64,000 nucleotides of DNA from NCBI RefSeq assembly GCF_030269605.1, contig NZ_BSTQ01000001.1, forward strand, positions 558,001 through 622,000, in the 5' to 3' direction. Shown here piece by piece: positions 24,413 to 33,694 of the stretch; position 1 is the first letter of the stretch; each line of letters opens with the position of its first letter. This DNA comes from Lentzea sp. NBRC 105346. GTDB lineage: Bacteria > Actinomycetota > Actinomycetes > Mycobacteriales > Pseudonocardiaceae. The notes beneath the pieces are model-generated. The model was not told the DNA's origin and searched no databases. It was given only the letters and a program-made list of their open reading frames with translations. A program made the translations under genes and the position numbers.

Positions 24413-27400
24413 ATGGACACCCCGCTCGCTGAACTGCACAAACGCCTGCCCGAGCTCATGCTGCGTGATCAACGCGCGCTCGGTCGCCGGATCGACGGCA
24501 TCCGCAGGATCAAAGACCCCGCCAAGCGGACGACGATCGTCGAGAAGATCGCCCGGGAGATCGACGAGGCGGAGCTCAAGCTGCAGGTCCGCAGGGAGTC
24601 CGTCCCAGCCATCCGCTACCCCGAAGAGCTGCCCGTCAGCCAGCGGAAACAGGACATCCTCGACGCCATCGCGAACCACCAGGTCGTGATCGTCGCCGGT
24701 GAGACCGGCTCGGGGAAGACCACCCAGCTGCCCAAGATCTGCCTGGAGCTGGGCCGGGGCATCAAGGGACAGATCGGTCACACCCAGCCGCGCCGGCTCG
24801 CCGCCCGCACCGTCGCCGAACGCGTCGCCGAGGAACTCAACACCGACCTCGGCAGCACCGTCGGCTACAAGGTCCGGTTCACCGACCAGTCCGGCGACGA
24901 CACCCTGGTCAAGCTGATGACCGACGGCATCCTGCTCGCCGAGATCCAGACCGACCGCAGCCTGAGCCGCTACGACACGATCATCATCGACGAGGCCCAC
25001 GAGCGGAGCCTCAACGTCGACTTCCTGCTCGGCTACCTCAAGCAGCTGCTGCCGAAGCGCCCGGACCTCAAGCTCATCATCACGAGCGCGACGATCGACC
25101 CCGAGCGGTTCTCCCGGCATTTCGGCGACGCCCCGATCGTCGAGGTCAGCGGCCGCACCTACCCCGTCGAGGTGCGCTACCGGCCGATCGACGAGGACGA
25201 CGACCAGACCCAGGGCATCATCGACGCCGTCCACGAGCTGCAGAACGAAGGCCCCGGCGACATCCTCGTGTTCCTGTCCGGCGAACGGGAGATCCGCGAC
25301 ACCGCCGACGCCCTCAAGGCCGAAGACCTGCGCAACACCGAGATCCTCCCGCTCTACGCACGCCTGAGCGTGGGGGAGCAGCACCGCGTCTTCCAGAAGC
25401 ACTCGGGACGCCGCGTCGTGCTCGCCACCAACGTCGCCGAGACCAGCCTCACCGTGCCGGGCATCAAGTACGTCATCGACCCCGGCAACGCCCGCATCTC
25501 CCGCTACAGCCACCGCCTCAAGGTCCAGCGCCTGCCCATCGAGCCCGTCAGCCAGGCGAGCGCGAACCAGCGCAAGGGCCGCTGCGGCCGCGTCAGCGAA
25601 GGCATCTGCATCCGCCTGTACTCCGAGGAGGACTTCGAGGCCCGCCCCGAGTTCACCGACCCGGAGATCCTGCGCACCAACCTCGCCAGCGTCATCCTCC
25701 AGATGACCAGCATCGGCCTCGGCGACGTCGCCGCGTTCCCGTTCATCGACGGACCCGACAACCGCAACATCAACGACGGCGTCCAGCTCCTCCAGGAGCT
25801 CGGCGCCATCAACGCCCAGCAGAAGACCCTCACCCCGACAGGCCGCAAGCTCGCCCAGCTCCCGGTCGACCCGCGCCTGGCGCGCATGGTCCTCGAAGCG
25901 GACGCCAACGGCTGCCTCAAAGAGGTCATGATCATCGCCGCCGCGCTGTCCATTCAGGACCCGCGCGAACGCCCCGCCGACCACCAGCAGGCCGCCACCG
26001 AGAAGCACGCCCGGTTCGCCAACCCCGAGAGCGACTTCCTCAGCTACCTCAACCTCTGGCAGTACCTCAAGGACCAGCAGAAGGCCCTGTCGTCCAACCA
26101 GTTCCGCAAGCTGTGCCGCAACGAGTTCCTCAACTACCTGCGCGTGCGCGAATGGCAGGACATCTACCTGCAGCTGCGCCAGGTCGCCAAGCAGCTCGGC
26201 ATGACGCTCAACGAACAGCCCGGCGACCCGCGCAACATCCACATCTCACTGCTGTCAGGACTGCTCAGCCACATCGGCGTCAAGGACGTCCTCAAAAAAG
26301 AGAAGCGCCAGATGACCGAGTTCATCGGCGCCCGCAACGCCAAGTTCGCGATCTTCCCCGGCTCCGCGCTGTTCAAGAAACCACCCCAATGGGTCATGGC
26401 CGCCGAGCTCGTCGAGACCAGCCGGCTGTGGGGCCGGATCGTCGCCAAGATCGAACCCGAGTGGGCCGAACGCCTCGGCGAGCACGTCGTCAAACGCGTC
26501 TACAGCGAACCGCACTGGGAACAGAAACGCGGATCCGTTGTCGCGCTGGAGAAAGTCACCCTCTACGGCGTCCCCATCGTCACCGGCCGCAAGGTCAGCT
26601 ACGGCCGCATCGACCCCGAACTGAGCCGCGACCTGTTCATCCGCCACGCCCTCGTCCAGGGCGAGTGGACCACCCACCACCGGTTCTTCCACGCCAACCA
26701 GAAGCTGCGTGACGAGGTCGACGAACTGGAGAACCGGGCCCGGCGCCGCGACATCGCCGTCGACGACGAGACCCTCTACGACTTCTACGACCAGCGCGTC
26801 CCCGCCGACGTCGTCTCCGCCCGGCACTTCGACTCGTGGTGGAAGAAGCAGAAGGACAAGAACCTCCTCACCTTCACCCGCGACCTGCTCGTCAACGCGA
26901 ACGCCGACGTCAGCGAGGAGCAGTACCCCGACCAGTGGCGCCAGGGCGAGCTCACCCTGCCGCTGAGCTACCACTTCGAACCCGGCGCCAAGCAGGACGG
27001 CGTCACCGTGCGGCTGCCGCTCCCGGCACTGACCACGCTGGCCGACGACGCGTTCTCCTGGCAGATCCCCGGACTGCGCAACGAGCTCGTCGTCGCCCTC
27101 ATCCGGTCGCTGCCCAAGCAACTGCGCCGCAACTTCGTGCCCGTCCCGGACGTCGCCGCCGCCGTCCTGCACCGCATCAACCCCGAGGAAACGAGCCTGC
27201 TCGACGGCCTCGAACGTGAGCTCAAAGCCCTCACCGGCGTCACCGTCCCCCGCGACGCGTGGCAGTTCGACCAGGTCCCCGAGCACCTCAAGCCGACCAT
27301 CCAGGTCATCGACGAGCAGAACAAGAAGCTCGCCGAGGGCAAGGACCTCGCCGCGCTGAAGGACCAGCTGCGCCAGGAGGTCCGCGAAACCCTGTCGGCC

Positions 27401-28264
27401 GCCGCGAGCCACCTCGAACGCACCGGCATCACCACCTGGGACATCGGCACCCTGCCCCGCACCGTCGAGCAACGCCAGGCGGGCATCACCGTCACCGCGT
27501 ACCCGTCGCTGGTCGACCAGGGCGACAGCGTCGCCATCAAGATCCTCGACACCCCCGGCCGCCAGACCTACGCGCACCGCCGCGGCGTGCGCCGGCTGTT
27601 GCTGCTCAACCTCAACTCGCCGGTGAAGATGCTGCAGCGCAACCTCGACAACGCCGCCAAGCTCGCGCTGACCCGCAACCCCCACGGCGGCGTCGCCGCC
27701 CTGCTCGCCGACTGCATCAGCTGCGCGGTCGACCGGCTCATGGGCGATCCCGCCTGGGACGAGGCCGGCTACCAGAAACAGCTGACCAGGGTGCAGGCCG
27801 CCCTCAACGACACCACCTGGGTCGTCGTCGGGGAAGTCCGCAAAATCCTCGAGACCGCCCAGAACGTCGAACTGCACCTCAACGCGCTGAAAGGCGCCGA
27901 TCAGTCCAAACAGGACATCCGTGCCCAGTACAACGCGCTGGTGTACAAGGGATTCGTCACCGCCACCGGCTACGACCGGCTCCCCGACGTCGTCAGATAC
28001 CTCAAGGGCATCCAGCGCCGGCTGGAGAAACTCCCGCAGAACGCCGCCCGCGACGGCGAGTGGACCGACCGCGTCCACCAGGTCCACGCCGAGTACCGCG
28101 AACTACGCGCCCAAGTGCCCGCCGACGAACCCGCGCCCGAGCTCGACGAGATCCGCTGGATGATCGAGGAGCTGCGGCTGAGCTACTTCGCCCAGACCGT
28201 CGGCACCGCCTACACCGTGTCGGACAAACGCATCTTCAAGGCGCTCGACGCCGTGCCACTGTGA
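24413..28264 (+). CDS. hrpA: ATP-dependent RNA helicase HrpA
   Basis: A 1283-aa DEAH-box helicase of full family length. Motif I GETGSGKTT (96-104), Ia TQPRRLAA, motif II DEAH (193-196), motif III SATID, motif V TNVAETSLTVPG and motif VI QRKGRCGR are intact. HA2/ratchet and OB-fold regions follow, and the long C-terminal DUF3418 domain characteristic of HrpA occupies about residues 700-1283. Bacterial HrpA acts on structured or ribosome-bound RNA. The gene ends inside the 3' end of the convergent caspase gene (28236-28264). Confidence 0.95.
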   Translation: MDTPLAELHKRLPELMLRDQRALGRRIDGIRRIKDPAKRTTIVEKIAREIDEAELKLQVRRESVPAIRYPEELPVSQRKQDILDAIANHQVVIVAGETGSGKTTQLPKICLELGRGIKGQIGHTQPRRLAARTVAERVAEELNTDLGSTVGYKVRFTDQSGDDTLVKLMTDGILLAEIQTDRSLSRYDTIIIDEAHERSLNVDFLLGYLKQLLPKRPDLKLIITSATIDPERFSRHFGDAPIVEVSGRTYPVEVRYRPIDEDDDQTQGIIDAVHELQNEGPGDILVFLSGEREIRDTADALKAEDLRNTEILPLYARLSVGEQHRVFQKHSGRRVVLATNVAETSLTVPGIKYVIDPGNARISRYSHRLKVQRLPIEPVSQASANQRKGRCGRVSEGICIRLYSEEDFEARPEFTDPEILRTNLASVILQMTSIGLGDVAAFPFIDGPDNRNINDGVQLLQELGAINAQQKTLTPTGRKLAQLPVDPRLARMVLEADANGCLKEVMIIAAALSIQDPRERPADHQQAATEKHARFANPESDFLSYLNLWQYLKDQQKALSSNQFRKLCRNEFLNYLRVREWQDIYLQLRQVAKQLGMTLNEQPGDPRNIHISLLSGLLSHIGVKDVLKKEKRQMTEFIGARNAKFAIFPGSALFKKPPQWVMAAELVETSRLWGRIVAKIEPEWAERLGEHVVKRVYSEPHWEQKRGSVVALEKVTLYGVPIVTGRKVSYGRIDPELSRDLFIRHALVQGEWTTHHRFFHANQKLRDEVDELENRARRRDIAVDDETLYDFYDQRVPADVVSARHFDSWWKKQKDKNLLTFTRDLLVNANADVSEEQYPDQWRQGELTLPLSYHFEPGAKQDGVTVRLPLPALTTLADDAFSWQIPGLRNELVVALIRSLPKQLRRNFVPVPDVAAAVLHRINPEETSLLDGLERELKALTGVTVPRDAWQFDQVPEHLKPTIQVIDEQNKKLAEGKDLAALKDQLRQEVRETLSAAASHLERTGITTWDIGTLPRTVEQRQAGITVTAYPSLVDQGDSVAIKILDTPGRQTYAHRRGVRRLLLLNLNSPVKMLQRNLDNAAKLALTRNPHGGVAALLADCISCAVDRLMGDPAWDEAGYQKQLTRVQAALNDTTWVVVGEVRKILETAQNVELHLNALKGADQSKQDIRAQYNALVYKGFVTATGYDRLPDVVRYLKGIQRRLEKLPQNAARDGEWTDRVHQVHAEYRELRAQVPADEPAPELDEIRWMIEELRLSYFAQTVGTAYTVSDKRIFKALDAVPL

Positions 28265-30365
28265 GTACGAGGACGACCGCCACCGCGAGCAGAAGCACAT
28301 AGCTCGGCGTGCCGAACGGCATCGCCGACAGCACGAGCAGCATCGCGGTCCACGGCACCAGCATGCCCACGGCCAGGGAGAGCGGTCGTGCCATCAGCGA
28401 CGGCACGACCGGCGAACCCAGCGCCGCCCCCGCCATCAGTGCCGCGTACACCGGATCGCCGCCGGCGAGCAGTGACGCCTTCCACACCAGCGCGGCGAGC
28501 ACCGCCATGCCGCACACGACCGTCACCGCGGGGCCCCACGACAACGACAGATCGGAGGAGCGGCGCACGATCCCGACGGCTGCCAGCGCGGAGGAGATCA
28601 GCAGCAGATACCCGAGGAACCCGATGTAGTAGGCCGTGCCGTACGGGTCGAAGCTCTCCGAGTAGATCGGCTCCCAGAACGTCATCGCGATCCCGGCCGG
28701 CGTGAGCGACCCGGCCGCCACCAGCGCCCCCGCACCCACCGCACGGTTCCGCGGCTGCAACACGCAGATCCCCGCCACCAGCGCCACCACCGCGAGCGAC
28801 ACGAAGTACAGCCACAGCATCGGCCGGATCGAGATCATCGACTCGCCGTACCGGTACTCACTCGGCACCGCCAGCAGCAACAGGACCGCGGCGCCCAGCG
28901 CCAGCACCCCGCACCGTGGCACCAGCTTCTCGGCGTCGCCGCGCGGGATGAACTGCCTGGGCAGATCGGTGATCGGCTTGCGTGGCCCGCCCACAACCCG
29001 CTTGGGCGGCGTCACCGGGCCCGCGGGCGACGGTGCGGGCGAGACCTTCATCGGGCTGCTCACGGTGTGGATCTCCACCGGTGGCGTCGCCCCCGCCGGT
29101 CGTCTCTCGACCGGCTTCGGCGCCTGGACCGGTTCCGGTTTCGGCTCGGCCGGCCGCAGCGGCGTGGGCAGCACGGTCACGACCGCCTCCCCGGTCGGCC
29201 CGCTGATCGTCACCACCGCGTGCCCGGCCGGAGGCGCGCCTTCCCGCAACGACACCCTGATCTCGTCCTCGACCAGTTCCGCCCGGACCCACGGCTCCGA
29301 CGCCGTCACCGTCACCGCCCGCGCGATCGGCGGACCACCCAGCACCACCACCCGCGGCTCCGGCGACGAGAAATGCAACTCACGCACGCTCGGCCGGATC
29401 TCGGCATCCCCCAGCGCGGCGGCGGCCGCCCCGGCGACACTGCTGATGTCCGTACTCGCCATCTGCGCCAACGCGACATGCGCACCCGCGGCGACCTCGA
29501 GGTTCTCCGACGCCAACCGGTTCCGCAGCTCCTGCACCGCCCCCAGCCGGGTGAACATGTTCGGAGAAGCCACCGCCTCCGCGAGATCCGCGGGCATCGC
29601 CGCCGGCTTGATCCGCCGCCGTCCCGACCGCGCCAGGTACAACTCGCCCTGCATCTCGATGTCACGGCTGGGCGTCTGGTTGGGGTTCTCCTGCCGCACT
29701 CGTTCGAACACGTAGTCGTACAGCTCGTTCAACGAGATCAGGCCGTCCTCGTCCCGATCCGCCTCACCCGTCGACAACCCGCGCACCAGCGCCGAGGTGA
29801 ACACCGACGGCGTCGGCACGTGCTCGTCGGCCAGCCGGTCGCCCTCGAACGCGTACTCCATCGCGTTCGACGCGGTGATCACCGCCCGGCCCCGCCCACC
29901 GGACAGCCGCGACAACACGTCCACGTCACCCGCGGCCCGCACCGCCACACCCTCGCTGAACGCACCGCCGTAACAGCAGTCCAGCAGCAACACCACCGAC
30001 CGCGACCGCGACTGCCGCATACACCGCCGCACGAAATCCGCCGGCACCGCCGTCGACCCCAGCCGGTGCGGCCGCGTGTTGCGCACCGCGAAGAACAGCT
30101 CACCCGACTCGCTCTTCACCCCGTGACACGAGAAGTGCAGCAACAGCACATCGTCCGGCTCACCCTCCAGGAACAGGTCCTCCACCCGTTCCTGCACCAC
30201 CGAGGCCGTCTCGTCGCGCACCACCTCGACGGTGAAATCCGATACCCGCCGATCACCCAGCACCTCCGCCAGCGCCACCGCGTCGGCCGCCGGCGAGCGC
30301 AACCGGCTGAACCCCTCGTGGTCGTAGGAGGAGTTCGCGACGATCAACGCCCGCCGCGCGCCCAT
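28236..30365 (-). CDS. Caspase-family (C14) protease with EF-hand-like segment and membrane helices
   Basis: A 709-aa protein. Residues 1-~230 are a caspase-like domain with the His-Cys dyad in LLLHFSCHGV (H81) and LLLDCCYGGAF (C130/C131). An EF-hand-like loop, DRDEDGLISLNEL, sits at ~210. A short HEAT-like region (~255-310) and an Ig-like segment (RVVVLGGPPIARAVTVTASE) follow, then a Pro-rich linker. About seven hydrophobic helices fill residues ~485-705. Its ATG shares a base with the stop of the EACC1 gene (TGATG). It is a likely membrane-tethered protease effector of a conflict or programmed-death system; the trigger is unknown. It is convergent with hrpA. Confidence 0.85.
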   Translation of the reverse strand: MGARRALIVANSSYDHEGFSRLRSPAADAVALAEVLGDRRVSDFTVEVVRDETASVVQERVEDLFLEGEPDDVLLLHFSCHGVKSESGELFFAVRNTRPHRLGSTAVPADFVRRCMRQSRSRSVVLLLDCCYGGAFSEGVAVRAAGDVDVLSRLSGGRGRAVITASNAMEYAFEGDRLADEHVPTPSVFTSALVRGLSTGEADRDEDGLISLNELYDYVFERVRQENPNQTPSRDIEMQGELYLARSGRRRIKPAAMPADLAEAVASPNMFTRLGAVQELRNRLASENLEVAAGAHVALAQMASTDISSVAGAAAAALGDAEIRPSVRELHFSSPEPRVVVLGGPPIARAVTVTASEPWVRAELVEDEIRVSLREGAPPAGHAVVTISGPTGEAVVTVLPTPLRPAEPKPEPVQAPKPVERRPAGATPPVEIHTVSSPMKVSPAPSPAGPVTPPKRVVGGPRKPITDLPRQFIPRGDAEKLVPRCGVLALGAAVLLLLAVPSEYRYGESMISIRPMLWLYFVSLAVVALVAGICVLQPRNRAVGAGALVAAGSLTPAGIAMTFWEPIYSESFDPYGTAYYIGFLGYLLLISSALAAVGIVRRSSDLSLSWGPAVTVVCGMAVLAALVWKASLLAGGDPVYAALMAGAALGSPVVPSLMARPLSLAVGMLVPWTAMLLVLSAMPFGTPSYVLLLAVAVVLVLTVARRRAP

Positions 30366-30730
30366 CAGGAGTGCCTGCTCACGAACAGGTCGATCAGCTT
30401 GTCCTGGTCCTCGGCCGAGGCGTCGGCGATCTCCAGCACGTCACCGTCGATCTCCACCCGCACCATCCGCTGCACCTGGGTGCCCCGGCCCAGCCAGCCG
30501 CGGATCGTCGTGATGATCGACTGCAACGCCGTCGTCGACTGCGCCGCCGTGACCAGCAGACCGCCGACGGTCGCCGCGTCGAGCGCCCGCGAACCCTCGG
30601 GCGGCGGACCCGAGGGCAACGCGGTCACGGAAACGTCCAGCTGCGAGATCTCCTGGCGCAGGTAACCCGTCACCAGGTCCAGGCGCTCGGCATCGGCACC
30701 CCGTTCGGCGAGAAGCACACGGACGTCCAT
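30365..30730 (-). CDS. EACC1 (effector-associated constant component 1) protein
   Basis: A 121-aa small protein. Features are an N-terminal helix region, the middle motif EGSRALDAATVGGLLVTA, SIITTIRGWLGRG, and a C-terminal beta segment VRVEIDGDVLEIADASAEDQ. This pattern matches the EACC1 domain described as the constant adaptor of multi-component actinomycete conflict systems with caspase or other effectors. Its stop overlaps the caspase ATG, so the pair is one translational unit. Confidence 0.75.
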   Translation of the reverse strand: MDVRVLLAERGADAERLDLVTGYLRQEISQLDVSVTALPSGPPPEGSRALDAATVGGLLVTAAQSTTALQSIITTIRGWLGRGTQVQRMVRVEIDGDVLEIADASAEDQDKLIDLFVSRHS

Positions 30731-30774
30731 GGCGCGCCTCCTTCAACCGAAAGTCGCAGAACCGGTGCCCGCCG

Positions 30775-32508
30775 TTAGCCGATCGCGGCGGCGTACAAGA
30801 ACCACGTCGAGTGCGGAATCCACTGCTCCAACCAGCGCCAGTCGGTGTTCGGGCCCGACGACGCCACCCCGGGATCCCACTCGATGCCCCGGCCGTCCGC
30901 GGCACGCCCGGTGATGCCGTTGACGATCCCGCCCGCCGCACGAATCCATCGCCATGAACCAACAGAGGACCCGTCGGGGTACTCCAGATACGTCGGCGCC
31001 GTCCGGCCGTGCCCCTCGAGCATGCACACGTCGAACGGGTTGAGCCCCACGATCCAGTTCAGCTGATCCGCCGCGTACGCCTTGAGCTTCGCCCCGAACG
31101 CCGCATCGAACCGCGACGCCGCCATCCGCGCCGCCGTGGCCATCGAAGCGAGCCGCGCGTTCTCGCCCTGCCACCACGAGCCAGCCGCGTCGTGCGGGAA
31201 GAAGAACCCCGAGAACCGCTGCCCCGACGCCGTCTGCACCAGCTGCCGCCCGTACCCGAACGGGTTGGCCACCTCAGACGTGATCGACAGCTCGAACTCC
31301 AGCGACCGCCGCACCACCGCCAGCACCTTCGCCGAGTCCGCCGCGATCGACGCGTAGTGCAGCAACGACACCACCGGCATCCCCGCGTCCGACGGGTGGA
31401 AGTACGGCCGATCCTTGTCGTCGGCGCGCCAGTAGTCCCGATACGCGCCCCACGACGTCAGCCGCGCCATCAACGACGCCGCCCGCGCATCGGCCGCCGC
31501 TTTGTACCCGTCCTTCTTGGTGGCCTTGAACAACTCCACCGCCGCCAGCAGGGCGTTGTAGTCGTCCTGGATGTTCTCCTTGCCGTCGTTGGTCAACCGC
31601 ACGTTGTTGGCCTGCAGGAACTCGAACGCCTCCGCCGCCGGTTGCACAGACCCGGCGCGCGCCAACGCCGCGATCGCCACACCGCAACCTTCACGGAAGT
31701 TCAGCGGCCCCTTCCTCAGGAAGCGCTTCTTCGGGTCGATGCTGATGTCGTCCTCCTGCGGCTGGCGCACCGATCCGTAGAACGAGCCGTTCGGCATCTT
31801 CACCCGCGCCAGGTACTCCGCCCCGTACAGCGCCTCGTCGAGCAGCAGATCCCGCAGGTGCACGAAGTTCGGGTCGTTGCGGCGCGTCAGCTCGTCGTAC
31901 GCGGCCCACAGCACCCACGCCGTCAGCGGCAGCTGCAGCGTGTTGCAGAACGAGTACTTCGACAGCTGCGTGAAGTGCTTCGACCAGTCCGCCGCCGCGT
32001 CGTACCAACCGCCATGCGCGTCCACCCTGATTGCGGGATCACCCTCATAGGGCAGGTTCCGGTCGACCCGGTCGTACTCGCCGAACGACCGCGAGTCGCG
32101 GAAGAACCGCACCACATGCGGCAACGCCCGCCGCTCCAGCACCTGCGGCTCGATCACGAACGGCCGCGACGCGACCCCGCCCACCACGATCACGTACTCG
32201 CCCGGTTTGGTGAACGCGGAGAAGTCCGCCACCGAGAACGACGCCGGGATCGCGGGGAAGTGGTTCGCCTGCCAGTCCGGCACCGGAGCCGACTTCTTGG
32301 CCACCCCACGGAACACCACGCCGCCCGTGGCGACGTCCACCAGCGTGAACGCCGGCCCGCCGTCCGCGATCACCGCCCGTTTCGGGCCCGACGCCTCGTA
32401 CCCGATGTTGTTGGTGAACACCGAGCCGCGTTTGTCCGCCGCGGACGCCACACCCGGAATCGCGAGCACACCCGCCGACCCCAGCAAGAAACCACGCCTT
32501 GTCGCCAC
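30775..32508 (-). CDS. Tat-exported GH9 family glycoside hydrolase
   Basis: A 577-aa enzyme starting at GTG 32508 (GGGGAG just upstream). The N-terminus ATRRGFLLGSAGVLAIPG is a twin-arginine signal ending near ASA. Residues ~30-120 are the Ig-like CelD_N domain (NNIGYEASGPKRAVI, FSVADFSAFTKPGEYVI). The (alpha/alpha)6 catalytic domain follows: HGGWYDAAADWSKHF carries the two catalytic-base aspartates and a C-terminal segment NWIVGLNPFDVCMLEGHG is typical of GH9. Expected activity is endo/exo-cleavage of beta-1,4-glucan with inversion. A discrete carbohydrate-binding module is not seen. Confidence 0.85.
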   Translation of the reverse strand: MATRRGFLLGSAGVLAIPGVASAADKRGSVFTNNIGYEASGPKRAVIADGGPAFTLVDVATGGVVFRGVAKKSAPVPDWQANHFPAIPASFSVADFSAFTKPGEYVIVVGGVASRPFVIEPQVLERRALPHVVRFFRDSRSFGEYDRVDRNLPYEGDPAIRVDAHGGWYDAAADWSKHFTQLSKYSFCNTLQLPLTAWVLWAAYDELTRRNDPNFVHLRDLLLDEALYGAEYLARVKMPNGSFYGSVRQPQEDDISIDPKKRFLRKGPLNFREGCGVAIAALARAGSVQPAAEAFEFLQANNVRLTNDGKENIQDDYNALLAAVELFKATKKDGYKAAADARAASLMARLTSWGAYRDYWRADDKDRPYFHPSDAGMPVVSLLHYASIAADSAKVLAVVRRSLEFELSITSEVANPFGYGRQLVQTASGQRFSGFFFPHDAAGSWWQGENARLASMATAARMAASRFDAAFGAKLKAYAADQLNWIVGLNPFDVCMLEGHGRTAPTYLEYPDGSSVGSWRWIRAAGGIVNGITGRAADGRGIEWDPGVASSGPNTDWRWLEQWIPHSTWFLYAAAIG

Positions 32509-32643
32509 CGAAAACTCCCCATCACGTGGAGACGGCGGCAGCCCCCACCCTAGTGCGGTGTCGGCCGTCCACCACACCAACTTTCAGGTGCATTCGGCCC
32601 GAAACGATGGAGCCCTTGGAAGCACTGCCCCTACCGTTCCTCC

Positions 32644-33453
32644 ATGCCCCGCCGAACCTCCACAATGGCCGGACGCGAGTTCGGCGACGTGTTGCGCCCC
32701 ATCATCGAACGGACCGGGCAGTCGATCCGCCAGCTCGCGACCCGCCTGGGATGGGACCACGCGAAACTGGTCGACCTCGTCAACGGCAGGGGCGGCACCA
32801 GCGAAGCCGAGCTCACCTACCTGCTCGGCATCTGCGGCGCGACCGCCGGCGAACGTGACCATGTGCTCGACCTGTTCCACGACTCACGCGAACGCGGCCT
32901 GCTCCAGTTCCACGAGGCCGTCCCCGCGCAGGTACGAACCTTGATGTGCCATGAGCAACGCGCCACCAAGATCACGGTCTGGAGTCCCATCGTGATTCCA
33001 GGACTGCTCCAGATTCCCGCCTACATCCGCGCGGTCGCAATGGCATCGCCGCTGATCGCACGGAAGGACGTGGATCAACTGACCGCCGCACGGATTGCTC
33101 GCGGGGAGATCGTCGACAGCAGTCGCCAGTTCACGTTCTATGTGCTGCAGCACGCCCTGACAATGCCGGTCGCCGACCCGGACGTAGTACGTGACCAGCT
33201 GTACGAGCTGCTGCGGATGACGGTCCGCCCGTACGTCAGCGTGCGGATCGTGCGGGTCGCGGTGATGCCGCCGTTCGTGGTCATGAACTTCGAGGGGCTC
33301 GAACCGATCGTCTATCTGGAGAGCCCGAACACCACCCTGTTCCTGGATGACAAGGCCTCGACCGCGTTCTACGCCAAGGCAGTGGAAGCGCTCGACCACA
33401 TCGCGCTGGGTGAGGAAGAATCCAAGGAGGTGATCAGAAACATCGTGACCTGA
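32644..33453 (+). CDS. XRE-family regulator with DUF5753 domain
   Basis: A 269-aa regulator. Residues ~10-70 are the helix-turn-helix (SIRQLATRLGWDHAKLVDLVNG), followed by the DUF5753 ligand-like domain (KITVWSPIVIPGLLQIPAYIRA, FVVMNFEGLEPIVYLES). Such proteins are paired with a downstream DUF397 gene throughout streptomycetes and relatives (BldB/WhiJ-type systems) and act in developmental control; here the DUF397 gene starts 10 bases later. It may also control the toxin/immunity genes that follow. Confidence 0.9.
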   Translation: MPRRTSTMAGREFGDVLRPIIERTGQSIRQLATRLGWDHAKLVDLVNGRGGTSEAELTYLLGICGATAGERDHVLDLFHDSRERGLLQFHEAVPAQVRTLMCHEQRATKITVWSPIVIPGLLQIPAYIRAVAMASPLIARKDVDQLTAARIARGEIVDSSRQFTFYVLQHALTMPVADPDVVRDQLYELLRMTVRPYVSVRIVRVAVMPPFVVMNFEGLEPIVYLESPNTTLFLDDKASTAFYAKAVEALDHIALGEEESKEVIRNIVT

Positions 33454-33463
33454 GGGGGCACAT

Positions 33464-33643
33464 ATGTGGCGCAAGAGCAGCTACTGCGCGACCGGTGGCG
33501 ACTGCGTCGAGGTCGGGCGGGGCGTCGGCATCCGGGACAGCAAGGCGCCCGCCGTCCACATCCCCGTAGGCGCGGAGGCGTGGACCGCCTTCCTCGACCT
33601 CGTGACTGGTCAAGCAGCAGCCCGCCGCGCCATCGGCTGTTGA
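33464..33643 (+). CDS. DUF397 family protein
   Basis: A 59-aa protein missed by length cut-offs. The reading WRKSSYCATGGDCVEVGRG, GIRDSKAPAVHI and AWTAFLDLV carries all DUF397 hallmarks. It follows the XRE-DUF5753 gene with a 10-base gap and the start ATG 33464 is preceded by GAGGGGG. DUF397 partners of XRE proteins are small modulators; the mechanism is unknown. Confidence 0.85.
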   Translation: MWRKSSYCATGGDCVEVGRGVGIRDSKAPAVHIPVGAEAWTAFLDLVTGQAAARRAIGC

Positions 33644-33694
33644 GAGGCCAACTGATCCGTATGGAGCCTGGGGCATGGGGCGTCGCTCGGGGAC

